Shown here: in pieces, positions 53,724 to 61,369 of the stretch
Numbering within the stretch: position 1 is the stretch's first letter
Layout of the letters: the number at the start of each line of letters is the position of its first letter
Source of the DNA: Methylicorpusculum oleiharenae
Lineage (GTDB): Bacteria; Pseudomonadota; Gammaproteobacteria; Methylococcales; Methylomonadaceae
DNA: 64,000 nt
Reading direction: 5' to 3'
Assembly (NCBI RefSeq): GCF_009828925.2
Contig: NZ_WUTY02000001.1
Location: forward strand, 62,001 to 126,000
Made by a program: the position numbers and the translations under genes
Notes under the pieces: generated by a model
What the model was told of the DNA's origin: nothing
The model's database searches: none
Seen by the model: only the letters and a program-made list of their open reading frames with translations

Positions 53724-54035
53724 ACACCAAAAGTCCTTGCGGCGTTGTCGTGTCAATCGGATCATTTAGGCTTTTGATACCAACATCCTGCTTTAACAGC
53801 AGGTTGACGGTCTCCACCAGATGCTGAGCGAACGCCCCAGTCGATCCAGCTTCCAAACCACCACGATGTCGCCCGGTCGCACTTCGTCGAGAAGCTTGGC
53901 CAATATGGGCCGCTCAGTTGCCGCTCCGCTAATGACTTCCGTGTAAACCTTGGCCCAGCCAACTTCTTTCAGCGCATCGACCTGAAGCGCTACGGTTTGA
54001 TCACGGGTACTGACACGGGCGTAACCAATATTCAT
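53690..54035 (-). pseudogene. Serine resolvase/invertase, N-terminal domain, frameshifted
   Basis: From ATG 54035: MNIGYARVSTRDQTVALQVDALKEVGWAKVYTEVISGAATERPILAKLLDEVRPGDIVVVWKLDRLGRSL (catalytic Ser of ARVST). A frame change then leads to HLVETVNLLLKQDVGIKSLNDPIDTTTPQGLLVFNLFASLAEF, with a break where it meets the DUF5615 gene. The DNA-binding C-terminus is absent. Probably a relic of a Tn3-type or phage resolvase. Confidence 0.8.
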
Positions 54036-54166
54036 GGAATATTTTTCGGGTCTGATAATAGTCCATTATACTCATCGCAGAATAGTAAATCGAACGTTGT
54101 TTTATAGAACCAGTATTCTGCACTGAAAATAGGCTGATTTCGACGGAAAATGGCCTTGCTGCCGGC

Positions 54167-54194
54167 GTTCGACAAAATGATCGTTTTGTCGAAC
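54167..54194. promoter_or_regulatory. Inverted repeat upstream of phd-vapC
   Basis: GTTCGACAAAA-6 nt-TTTTGTCGAAC, perfect 11-bp arms, 62 bp before the phd start. Could be an operator or the end of a former element. Confidence 0.55.
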
Positions 54195-54256
54195 TGCTTG
54201 CGGTGCAGAAAAAAGGTTGATAGACTAGTTACATGCCTAGTCAACAGAGGTTTATT

Positions 54257-54511
54257 ATGAAAATTTGGCCGGTACAAGACGCTAAAGCCCGTTTCAGTGA
54301 ATTACTGGATACCTGTGTAAACGAAGGGCCGCAGGTAGTGACCCGTCGCGGGACAGAAACCGCTGTACTCGTGCCTATCGCCGAATGGAAGCGCCTGAAT
54401 AATACCGCACGCCCCTCACTCAAGGAGTTACTAATGTCCGACGTGGGCCGCGCCGGCTTTGATTTGCCTCAGCGCGGACGGGCAAAGCGTCGAAAGTCCG
54501 TTGAGCTGTAA
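54257..54511 (+). CDS. Phd/YefM-family antitoxin
   Basis: Start at ATG 54257 (MKIWPVQDAKARFSELLDTCVNEGPQVVTRRGTETAVLVPIAEWKRL), 84 residues with the Phd N-terminal fold and a basic C-terminal segment (RGRAKRRKSVEL). The vapC start follows 7 bp after its stop. Confidence 0.88.
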   Translation: MKIWPVQDAKARFSELLDTCVNEGPQVVTRRGTETAVLVPIAEWKRLNNTARPSLKELLMSDVGRAGFDLPQRGRAKRRKSVEL

Positions 54512-54518
54512 GGTCGTC

Positions 54519-54920
54519 ATGTTCCTTCTTGATACTAATGTTGTTTCGGAGTTGCGCAAGGTTCGCCCCCATGGAGCGGTAGTAGCGTGGATCGAAGGCG
54601 TAGCCGATGCTGAAATTTACCTGTCTGCTGTGACACTCGGTGAAATCCAAGCAGGCATTGAAATCACACGCGAGCAAGACCCTGCCAAGGCTGCGGATAT
54701 AGAGGCATGGGCCGATCAGGCGGGAGCTACCTATAATGTATTGCCCATGGACGCTGTGACCTTTCGGCTATTGGCGAAACTGATGCACCGTCAGTCGGAC
54801 ACGGTCTATGAAGATGCTATGATCGCGGCCAGTGCGCTTGTGCACAAGCTTACTGTAGTCACCCGAAACATCCGTGATTTTGAACGCTTTCAAGTGTCCG
54901 TGTTCAACCCATTCGTATAA
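54519..54920 (+). CDS. vapC: VapC/FitB-like PIN toxin
   Basis: Start at ATG 54519 (MFLLDTNVVSELRKVRPHGAVVAWIEGVADAEIYLSAVTLGEIQAGIE), with PIN motifs DTN, EI (Glu) and DAMIAASALVHKLTVVTRNIRDFERF (Asp...Asp). About 133 residues, complete. Earlier frames from 54459 overlap the antitoxin and are not needed. Confidence 0.9.
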   Translation: MFLLDTNVVSELRKVRPHGAVVAWIEGVADAEIYLSAVTLGEIQAGIEITREQDPAKAADIEAWADQAGATYNVLPMDAVTFRLLAKLMHRQSDTVYEDAMIAASALVHKLTVVTRNIRDFERFQVSVFNPFV

Positions 54921-55385
54921 TGAGGCCGTCATCGGGGCCTGCGTGCGGCTTTCGGCGTGCCTCTTATTCATTCTCAGTTAATGTGGTTCCTGGCGGATGT
55001 TATCGGGCGGTTCTCAATTAATGTGGGCTCATTCTCAGTTAATGTGGGCTGGAGTGCTCCGATATTATCAGCTAATGTGGTCCCGAAAAATGGATGTAAT
55101 CGGTTCCTGTGATTTATGTTATCGGGCCGCTACACTTAACTGAAAGAACTCGGGATAGAACTGAAAAGCAATATAAAGATGCCTGTAACAACAATCAATT
55201 TTTGTTATTTATTAAAGACAAAAGCCAAAAAAAATTGAGATCCTACATTTTTGATATTCCTGGGTAAAGGTTGTGAAAATGAAAATATAGGATTAGGCAG
55301 GCAATTTAAAGATCAGGAAACTTTTGGTCCTAAAAAATAATTAAGCTGAGAAAATGTAAGCGTTATGAAAGAAAGTTAGGACAAT
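54921..55385. repeat. Cluster of transposon-end-like motifs
   Basis: Four repeats of (A/T)CAG/A-type TTAATGTGG cores: agttaatgtgg (54976-54986), aattaatgtgg (55016-55026), agttaatgtgg (55037-55047), agctaatgtgg (55070-55080). They are flanked by two copies of tgttatcgggc (54999-55009, 55118-55128). The spacing recalls multiple transposase binding sites at an IS21-like end. No transposase is nearby. The remainder is AT-rich and unassigned. Confidence 0.5.
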
Positions 55386-55655
55386 ATGGCAAAATCAAAA
55401 ATTATTTACGAAGATCGACCTACTGTTTATGCAAAGTTTAACCATCCTCAATCACAAGACTACATAGAATATAAGTCTATTATTCAAATTACAGATTCAG
55501 GTAAACAACCAATTACAATTCAATTGGAATTTACAGGTATTCGCTCGTTTGCTCCAATGCCCCCAGATAAACATGTGATTAAAGCTTCAAATTTGATTGA
55601 GCTATATGTGAAACTGGAGAGATGGCTCGGAAAGTTTGGCTTTACAATCAGATAA
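55386..55655 (+). CDS. Hypothetical protein, 89 aa
   Basis: I do not recognise a family. MAKSKIIYEDRPTVYAKFNHPQSQDYIEYKSIIQITDSGKQPITIQLEFTGIRSFAPMPPDKHV..ELYVKLERWLGKFGFTIR, a mixed alpha/beta small soluble protein. AAAGTTAGGAC lies before its ATG (a weak GGA ribosome site). It stands alone between the motif cluster and a TA locus. Confidence 0.5.
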   Translation: MAKSKIIYEDRPTVYAKFNHPQSQDYIEYKSIIQITDSGKQPITIQLEFTGIRSFAPMPPDKHVIKASNLIELYVKLERWLGKFGFTIR

Positions 55656-55954
55656 TATTAAAAATAGAGGTTAATTTATTGTCTAATGGGTCGCTGTGAG
55701 TCGGTAAGAGCTCTCGAATCTCGTGAGATGATAAGTGTGATAAAAATTAGGTGCTGTTTACGATTAATCGAAATGCACCTTAACATAGACGCTAACGTAC
55801 GTTTTCGTAACATGGGACTTCAAACCCCTCATTAAGGAGAGGAAAGGGTACCACTCTATTTTGTGGTTTTAGTGATCAAAGAAAAGTGGATGGACCATAT
55901 ATTAAAGTATAAGCTATGACTACAAATGAACCACAATAAACCGGAGTAGCGATA
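55656..55954. other. Intergenic, nothing recognised
   Basis: No gene. The likely promoter region for the antitoxin that follows (cggagtagcgata just before the ATG). Confidence 0.35.
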
Positions 55955-56290
55955 ATGGCAACTGAAGCATTTACTATTAGAGCTGAAACAGAGATCGTGC
56001 ATCAACTCGATAGCATGGCCGGAGCGTTAGATCGTTCCCGCAATTACTTGGTCAACCAAGCCTTGCGCGAATACCTGAAAACCCATGCCAAGCACATTGA
56101 AAAAATCACAAAAGGCATAACCGCCGCTGATCGTGGCGAAGTCATCGAGCATGACGAAGTGATGAAAGAAATGGAATCCATTGCGCAACCTGCATCCGGG
56201 GACGATTTCTTTAACTATGCAGGCATTTGGGAACATCAAGACATCGACCAAGCCAGTATTCGCGCAAAATCCTGGCTGGATCGGCGCTGA
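55955..56290 (+). CDS. RHH antitoxin with VapB-like tail (fusion)
   Basis: A 111-residue protein. Residues 1-70 are an RHH-type antitoxin (FTIRAETEIVHQLDSMAGALDRSRNYLVNQALREYLK...). The last 40 residues (GDDFFNYAGIWEHQDIDQASIRAKSWLDRR) match the tail of VapB antitoxins of PIN toxins, including GIW.H.DID..SIR...W. Its stop overlaps the vapC start by TGATG. The N-part is not the usual VapB type, suggesting a swap of the DNA-binding half. Confidence 0.72.
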   Translation: MATEAFTIRAETEIVHQLDSMAGALDRSRNYLVNQALREYLKTHAKHIEKITKGITAADRGEVIEHDEVMKEMESIAQPASGDDFFNYAGIWEHQDIDQASIRAKSWLDRR

Positions 56291-56436
56291 TGATTCTCTG
56301 TGACACCAATATTCTGATTGAATTTTACAAAGGCAATCCGGCTATCATCCAAACCCTCAGAACGATAGGACCGGCCAATATCGCGGTCAGCGTTATCACC
56401 AAAGCTGAACTGTTTTACGGCGCTAGAAACGCCTAA
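56290..56436 (+). pseudogene. VapC PIN toxin, 5' fragment
   Basis: MILCDTNILIEFYKGNPAIIQTLRTIGPANIAVSVITKAELFYGARNA then stop: the first 48 residues (Asp and Glu of the PIN site) of a VapC of about 130. The rest has been replaced by a relE 3' fragment starting at 56437. Confidence 0.85.
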
Positions 56437-56645
56437 ACAATAATCGACACCGCTCCATCATTCTTGCTAAGGGTGGTCGGCACTGGGTTTATACCTATCT
56501 TTTTGCCAAGAAAGACCGGGATAAAATTAGCAGTGATGAGCTAGCCGAGTTTAAGAAGTTGGCCGCCCTATATGGCCTACAGACCGATGTGGCAATTGAT
56601 GCCGCGATAAAAAACGGCGATTTATTGGAGATTTGCAATGCCTAA
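56437..56645 (+). pseudogene. RelE/HigB-like toxin, C-terminal fragment
   Basis: From about 56455 the frame reads RSIILAKGGRHWVYTYLFAKKDRDKISSDELAEFKKLAALYGLQTDVAIDAAIKNGDLLEICNA, ending TAA 56643-56645. This is the PF06296-type RelE C-terminal part, with no start. It overlaps the antitoxin start, so the normal operon order (toxin then XRE) is preserved. Confidence 0.8.
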
Positions 56646-56961
56646 AAAACCTCAATTTAAAAGCGACGCGTTTGAAGCCATCCATAGCGGGGCTAAAGGC
56701 CTATTTCAAGCCGGCGGTATTGATAAGACAACCATGCGCGAGTTTGACGAATCTTGCCTTTCCGTACCTCTGGAGATAGAGCCGCAACAGATAAAACTGA
56801 TCCGTGAAAACAACCATGTCAGCCAGCCCATCTTCGCCCGTTACCTAAACACCAGCGAATCGACAGTACAGAAATGGGAAACCGGCGCAAAGCGTCCCAG
56901 CTGTATGGCTCTAAAGCTCTTAGCTATTGTCCAGAAGCACGGCTTGCAAATACTTACATAG
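56638..56961 (+). CDS. XRE antitoxin of the RelE-like toxin
   Basis: A 107-residue HTH protein (NadS/HigA type): KSDAFEAIHSGAKGLFQAGGIDKTTMREFDESCLSVPLEIEPQQIKLIRENNHVSQPIFARYLNTSESTVQKWETGAKRPSCMALKLLAIVQKHGLQIL. Intact but orphaned, since its toxin is a fragment. May now act on another locus or be neutral. Confidence 0.85.
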   Translation: MPKKPQFKSDAFEAIHSGAKGLFQAGGIDKTTMREFDESCLSVPLEIEPQQIKLIRENNHVSQPIFARYLNTSESTVQKWETGAKRPSCMALKLLAIVQKHGLQILT

Positions 56962-57225
56962 TTGCCACGCATTCAGGAATGGCTTCCCAAATTTTATCAG
57001 TTTGGTGTAAATCGTCGGCACCCCAGCCAGTGATGGCTGATAAAATCGATAGAAACCACAGACGCATGTGGGAGTGGAAAGAAATTCAAAAACTATTGTG
57101 GTGCAATGACGTGTCATTGGCGTAAGCCCTAACAGGTCAAGCTCATCGCGCATCATCTTGAATGTTTCTATATTTTCCGCTGCGCCTCGGACCTCCATTT
57201 CAGCACCATTGATCTAATTTTACAT
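56962..57225. other. Intergenic before the RIT element
   Basis: No gene certain. The minus strand holds small eroded frames (WFLSILSAITGWGADDLHQ, 37 codons) which I cannot assign. The left end of the RIT element begins at 57226. Confidence 0.35.
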
Positions 57226-57270
57226 TTTCGGGATATGCGGAGTTCAGGAATATGGAAAGTGGCGAACGGA

Positions 57271-57300
57271 GGAGCCGAACAACATGGGTCGTTCGGCTCC
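57271..57300. terminator. Hairpin downstream of the RIT operon
   Basis: GGAGCCGAAC-10 nt-GTTCGGCTCC, perfect 10-bp stem, 17 bp past the ritC stop and within the element. Could end the transcript, but there is no U-run on the minus strand. Confidence 0.5.
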
Positions 57301-57317
57301 GAACTACTCAGCATATT

Positions 57318-58307
57318 CTAGCCGCCTCGTAGAGAGGCAATCAACTGGTCCGGCGCACGGAACTGACCACGTTTAAGCGTAAGCGGGACCATCGCACTCA
57401 TCGCCTCAAGTTTTTCGGTCGGATCAGCGCGTAGATAGACTTCGGTCGTCTGGATATCCCCATGTCCAAGCCACAACGATACCTTTCGGATATCGCCTGT
57501 TGCTTGCAATACCACCATCGCGGCGGTGTGACGTAGGACATGAGGAGATATCCGTTTTTTCTCAATAGATGGGCAACGTTTAGCAGCCACTTCCACATGT
57601 TTCTTCAGCACATACTCGAAGCCCGATCTGGTCATGGGTTCTCCGTGTGCATTTAGGAAGAGTTCTGTCGCAGCTGGTTGTCCTCGCACGGCAAGCCATG
57701 CACGCAGATCGGAAGCTGCCTGCTTCCAGAGTGGCAATAGACGTTCTCGACGCCCTTTACCGAAAATGCGTACATTGGGTGATGGTTGCCACTCCAGCGC
57801 CTGTAATGGGAGATGAACCAGTTCGGATACTCTCAGTCCTGCCGAAAAACAGAGGTGGATCATAGCTCGATCACGGATACCGTCGCGGCGTTTCAGATCC
57901 GGTACATTGAGCAGTGCCTGCATTTCGTCTAATGACAAATAATTGATTAGCCGTGTATCTGTTCGCTTTGCGGGAATGGCTAAGATACGTCGGCTCTGCT
58001 CTAAGAGAGCGGGTTCTCTATATTCCATAAAGCGCATAAATGACTTGATCGCAACGAGCCTAGCATTGCGTGTGCGCGGGCTGTTGTCGCGCTCCGTTTC
58101 CAGATATTGCAAGAAATCCATCACCAAAGCGGCATCGAGTTGCTCAAGGAAGAGCGCGGAGGGTGTCACATGCAACCGAGCGGCGGCAAATTGAAACAAC
58201 AGTTGAAAAGCGTAGGCATAGCTGTCGCAGGTATGCTCGCTCGCGGCTCGTTGTAGCGGCAATCGTTCTTGTAGAAATGCGGTGATATGAGGGGCGATCG
58301 GAGTCAT
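57318..58307 (-). CDS. ritC: Tyrosine recombinase RitC
   Basis: Start at ATG 58307 (MTPIAPHITAFLQERLPLQRAASEHTCDSYAYAFQLLFQFAAARL). XerD-type core with AGLRVSELVHL (Arg), HVLRHTAAMVVLQ (His-x-x-Arg), LWLGHGDIQTTEVYLRAD (Gly-His and catalytic Tyr). 329 residues. ATGA overlap with ritB (58304-58307). An alternative upstream frame overlapping ritB is not credible. Confidence 0.88.
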   Translation of the reverse strand: MTPIAPHITAFLQERLPLQRAASEHTCDSYAYAFQLLFQFAAARLHVTPSALFLEQLDAALVMDFLQYLETERDNSPRTRNARLVAIKSFMRFMEYREPALLEQSRRILAIPAKRTDTRLINYLSLDEMQALLNVPDLKRRDGIRDRAMIHLCFSAGLRVSELVHLPLQALEWQPSPNVRIFGKGRRERLLPLWKQAASDLRAWLAVRGQPAATELFLNAHGEPMTRSGFEYVLKKHVEVAAKRCPSIEKKRISPHVLRHTAAMVVLQATGDIRKVSLWLGHGDIQTTEVYLRADPTEKLEAMSAMVPLTLKRGQFRAPDQLIASLRGG

Positions 58308-59215
58308 GGTGTATTTTCCTCGACGAAATGTTCGCAGGCGCGAACGATGTGATCCATTAAGAGCGGTGAACTTTCTAAATACCAAAACGTACTGTTTGGG
58401 CTGGCATGACCCAAGTACGTCATCAACGCCAGCGTGTGGCGACCGACCTGATCGCGACGATCCGGGCCGTCTACGAGTGCATTCGACGCGAAGGAATGAC
58501 GAAAATCGATTAGCCTTGGTCGTGGCAGCCCAGATTGGCGAGGGAGACCGGCCATCTTCAGGAGCTCTTTGAATGTGGCATATACCGTCTGGCGGCACAT
58601 CCCACGACGCCACTTCGAGATAAACAAATGATCATCAGTAGTGGCGAGTTTAGCGCGTTCGACAAGATACTCTTCCAGTGCTAAATGCGTCGTGGGATGG
58701 AGCGGCACTATCCGGCTTTTGCCAAATTTCGTTTTCCGAATCAGCAGCCCATCCGCCATAATGTCCTTAAAACACAAGCCGAGCGCCTCGGAAATACGCA
58801 ATCCCGTAGACGCAAGTAACCCAATCAAGGTGCGATACATCAGTGGACGAAACGAATCTGCTGGCTCCAGCCGTGCTGCCGCACCCATCAATGCCTGAAT
58901 CTCTGCTTCGGTATAGAGATAGGGAATTGGTCGATGACGTTGAAAGCAAAATACACCTTGTGGTGGAATTTCATGGCGGTTGTCGGCGGCATAGCTAAAG
59001 CGGGCAAAGCGAATAACCGCTTTCAAGCGGATAGCGCGCTGTGATTCAGTTCGTGCCTGTCCTGCCCAAGCGATAGCCGTCTGTGACTTTACATGCGTGT
59101 CTCCCTGGGCAGTGGCAAATCGAGCGAAGTGAAACAGATAAAACGCATCGTCTGTGAGCTTAAAGCCCGCAGCGCGGCGTACGGCCAAATAAGTATCGAT
59201 GGCATCTTTTAGCAT
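58304..59215 (-). CDS. ritB: Tyrosine recombinase RitB
   Basis: Start at ATG 59215 (MLKDAIDTYLAVRRAAGFKLTDDAFYLFHFARFA). Motifs: LLASTGLRISEALGL (Arg), LIDFRHSFASNAL (His-x-x-Arg form), LMTYLGHASPNSTFWYLESSP (Gly-His and Tyr). 303 residues, overlapping the end of ritA by 7 bp. Confidence 0.88.
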   Translation of the reverse strand: MLKDAIDTYLAVRRAAGFKLTDDAFYLFHFARFATAQGDTHVKSQTAIAWAGQARTESQRAIRLKAVIRFARFSYAADNRHEIPPQGVFCFQRHRPIPYLYTEAEIQALMGAAARLEPADSFRPLMYRTLIGLLASTGLRISEALGLCFKDIMADGLLIRKTKFGKSRIVPLHPTTHLALEEYLVERAKLATTDDHLFISKWRRGMCRQTVYATFKELLKMAGLPRQSGLPRPRLIDFRHSFASNALVDGPDRRDQVGRHTLALMTYLGHASPNSTFWYLESSPLLMDHIVRACEHFVEENTP

Positions 59216-60450
59216 GATGCTCCTCCCGGCCACGAACGCGTGACCTGCTGCAACAAGGCTATGTCCACTTTCGCGTAATGAGCCGTAGTCTCAAGACAAC
59301 TGTGCCGCAATACCTCGCCGATCACCTGGAGCGACGCTCCCTGACGCAGCATCCCTGTAGCAGCTGAATGACGCAGGACATGGGCGCCAAACGATGGTGC
59401 ATTGATTCCAGCACGCCGTATCGCTTGAGCGGCAACTTGCTTGACAACATGCCGGGTTATTGGCATCCAGGGAGCGATTGCAGTGATGAAGACACGGTCA
59501 GTTTTAACCGATGGGCGTGCACTCTCAAGATATTCCAACAAGGCATCACCAACCTCCTGTGGCAAAGGTAGCTTCGCCTCTCGTCGGCTCTTGCCAATAA
59601 CGGAAAATGTTCCCGCAGACCAATCGATATCAGGAAGCGCTAGTTCAGCGACTTCACTGGCTCGCAATCCCAATCGAGCCAGTAGTAAAAGGATTGCTTT
59701 GTCGCGGATGCCGATTGGCGTGGTACGATTAATATGGGCAAGGACACGATCAACCTCTTCTGGAAGTAAATAACGAGGCAACCGCGCAAGTGGCCATTCG
59801 GCAAGAGCCGGAATCGCTGCCTCAAGGCCTGGCTGGCAATGCCCCATTGTGATCAAAAACCGAATAAACATACGAACTGCCGTCACTCGCTTCTTAGCGA
59901 GTGCATGACTGCGCCCGAGAGCGTAGTTCAGGATAAAGGTATGCAACGCGTCTGCGGTGAACTGTTCAGGATGTTCGCCGAGCGTTGATAGCAGTTCAAC
60001 GATATGCTGGCGGTAATTGCGTAGCGTTGAAGACTGCACTCCGTGGTGTGTTTGCATCCAGTGTTCAAATTGACGGAAGAGCTCCGGTTGTGTCGTCTTC
60101 GGTGATATCTCGGTGACGACGATTTTGTTCTGACTCTGGAGAAACTCGACAAAGTGATGTGCACCCAACCAGTATACCGAGTGCTGACCTTTTGAATAGC
60201 GCAATCGACCGCGTGTAGCGAGGTAATCGTGAAAATGATTAAGTGCGTTAACTGGAAATGAAGTCAGGTTGCCATAGGTGGCATCAACCCAGGCCGCAAA
60301 CTCGCTGACGCCCGGAAGATATTGGCATATGACTTCATCGTGGAACCCGCACTGAGCTAACCAGTCAGTGAACTCATCCAAATATGGTCCAGCAGAGCTG
60401 GTGTAGTAAGTGGTAAGAGTAGTCTGGCGTTTAAGATATGTTGTAAGCAT
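59209..60450 (-). CDS. ritA: Tyrosine recombinase RitA
   Basis: A 413-residue recombinase, first of the operon. N-terminal SAM-like domain (YLDEFTDWLAQCGFHDEVICQYLPGVSEFAAWV), then LARLGLRASEVAELALPDIDW (Arg), KSRREAKLPL, HVLRHSAATGMLRQGASLQVIGEVLRHSCLETTAHYAKVD (His, Arg, His, Tyr). Catalytic set complete. Confidence 0.9.
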   Translation of the reverse strand: MLTTYLKRQTTLTTYYTSSAGPYLDEFTDWLAQCGFHDEVICQYLPGVSEFAAWVDATYGNLTSFPVNALNHFHDYLATRGRLRYSKGQHSVYWLGAHHFVEFLQSQNKIVVTEISPKTTQPELFRQFEHWMQTHHGVQSSTLRNYRQHIVELLSTLGEHPEQFTADALHTFILNYALGRSHALAKKRVTAVRMFIRFLITMGHCQPGLEAAIPALAEWPLARLPRYLLPEEVDRVLAHINRTTPIGIRDKAILLLLARLGLRASEVAELALPDIDWSAGTFSVIGKSRREAKLPLPQEVGDALLEYLESARPSVKTDRVFITAIAPWMPITRHVVKQVAAQAIRRAGINAPSFGAHVLRHSAATGMLRQGASLQVIGEVLRHSCLETTAHYAKVDIALLQQVTRSWPGGASC

Positions 60451-60595
60451 ACTGACCTCCTTAAATCGGTGAGATGAAAGACGGCAATAATATGCGGATT
60501 AAATCAGTGGATCGAATGGCGCAAACGTGATGATTTTATGCGGTTACTGCCGTCCAGTGGCAATTATACTCGGCATATTCCTGAACTCCACATAT

Positions 60596-60627
60596 CCCGA
60601 AATATGCTGAGCTCAGCATATTTCGGG
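60596..60627. repeat. 32-bp perfect palindrome at the RIT right end
   Basis: CCCGAAATATGCTGAG followed immediately by its reverse complement. Half of it is shared with the inverted end of the RIT element. A half-copy (CTCAGCATATTC) lies inside the left end near 57307. Confidence 0.85.
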
Positions 60628-60738
60628 GGATGGGCAATAATAGCCTGGTTGTCGGCTTTTTATTCTTTGTTCCGGGTAAAATCAGTTTGTGATACATTGA
60701 TTACATGTATTCAATATTTGACGTAAAGGAGACTATAC

Positions 60739-60966
60739 ATGGCCACCTCAATAAGACTTTCACCGGAAGTTGAAAAACGGCTTGATTATCTGGCAGGCCA
60801 AACCGGCCGTACAAAGGCATTTTATTTACGAGAGATCATCGAGAAAGGACTGGATGATATGTAAGATTATTACTTGGCCACCGATGTGTTAGAACGGGTT
60901 CGCAAAGGTGAAGAACGCGTTTATTCATTGGATGAAGTGGAGAACGCGCTTGGCTTGGCGGATTGA
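60739..60966 (+). pseudogene. RelB antitoxin with internal TAA
   Basis: A 76-codon frame reads MATSIRLSPEVEKRLDYLAGQTGRTKAFYLREIIEKGLDDM then TAA (60862-60864) and continues [33 protein letters not shown] to TGA 60964-60966. Homologues have a Glu codon (..LEDIEDYYLA) at the stop, so a single GAA-to-TAA change is likely. The RHH DNA-binding half would be made, but the toxin-binding half only by read-through or reinitiation. RBS AAAGGAG is present at 60726-60732. Confidence 0.82.
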
Positions 60967-61207
60967 ACTGACAGAGACGGCGAATCAGCAACTAGCAAAG
61001 CTCGATAAGGCCGAAGCGAGGCGTATCACGAAATTTTTGAGGGAGCGTTTGGCTGCTACCGACAATACAGGCAAGGCTTTATCAGGTCCACTTGGCGGTT
61101 TGTGGCGTTATCGAGAGGGCGACTATCGATTAATTTGTGAAATTCAGGACGGCGTGTTGTGCGTCTTAGTACTGAAGATCGGCAATCGCCGAGAAGTGTA
61201 TAAGTGA
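60950..61207 (+). CDS. relE: RelE-family toxin
   Basis: Family start is TTG 60950 ([36 protein letters not shown]). ATG 60932 is an alternative. RelE core: [40 protein letters not shown] with conserved Arg/Tyr residues for ribosome-bound mRNA cleavage. 85 residues. Overlaps relB by 17 bp. The toxin is intact although its antitoxin frame is interrupted. Confidence 0.87.
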   Translation: MAWRIELTETANQQLAKLDKAEARRITKFLRERLAATDNTGKALSGPLGGLWRYREGDYRLICEIQDGVLCVLVLKIGNRREVYK

Positions 61208-61369
61208 GATCAGAAACAGGGTATATATAAGTAAAATAAAGCCAGTGATTCGGGCACTCACGAATGCTTTGAGTGAACCAAGGCCAGAGCGTTCAATCAA
61301 GAAGCGCATCAGAAAGGACGCTAACTCGGTTTTTCGTTCCACTGCGCCTCAAACCCCGTTTTCAGATGC
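61208..61369. other. Intergenic before cueR
   Basis: No gene. The sequence before the cueR stop is unassigned. Confidence 0.35.

Larger units (their letters stand above)
57226..60602. mobile_element. RIT (recombinase in trio) element
   Basis: Three adjacent tyrosine recombinases in one overlapping operon, bounded by 29-bp inverted ends (57226-57254 and 60574-60602) with one mismatch, TTTCGGGATATG...CAGGAATATG. The right end overlaps a 32-bp perfect palindrome at 60596-60627. Trio order and sizes (413, 303, 329 residues) match the described ritA-ritB-ritC organisation. All three genes look complete. Confidence 0.88.

Noticed and set aside
34992-56961. Integron cassette array, suggested by many TA genes and palindromes
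   Set aside because: No integrase of integron type, no attC with paired core sites between each gene, and genes lie on both strands. The repeated palindrome is outside the gene ends and variable in place.
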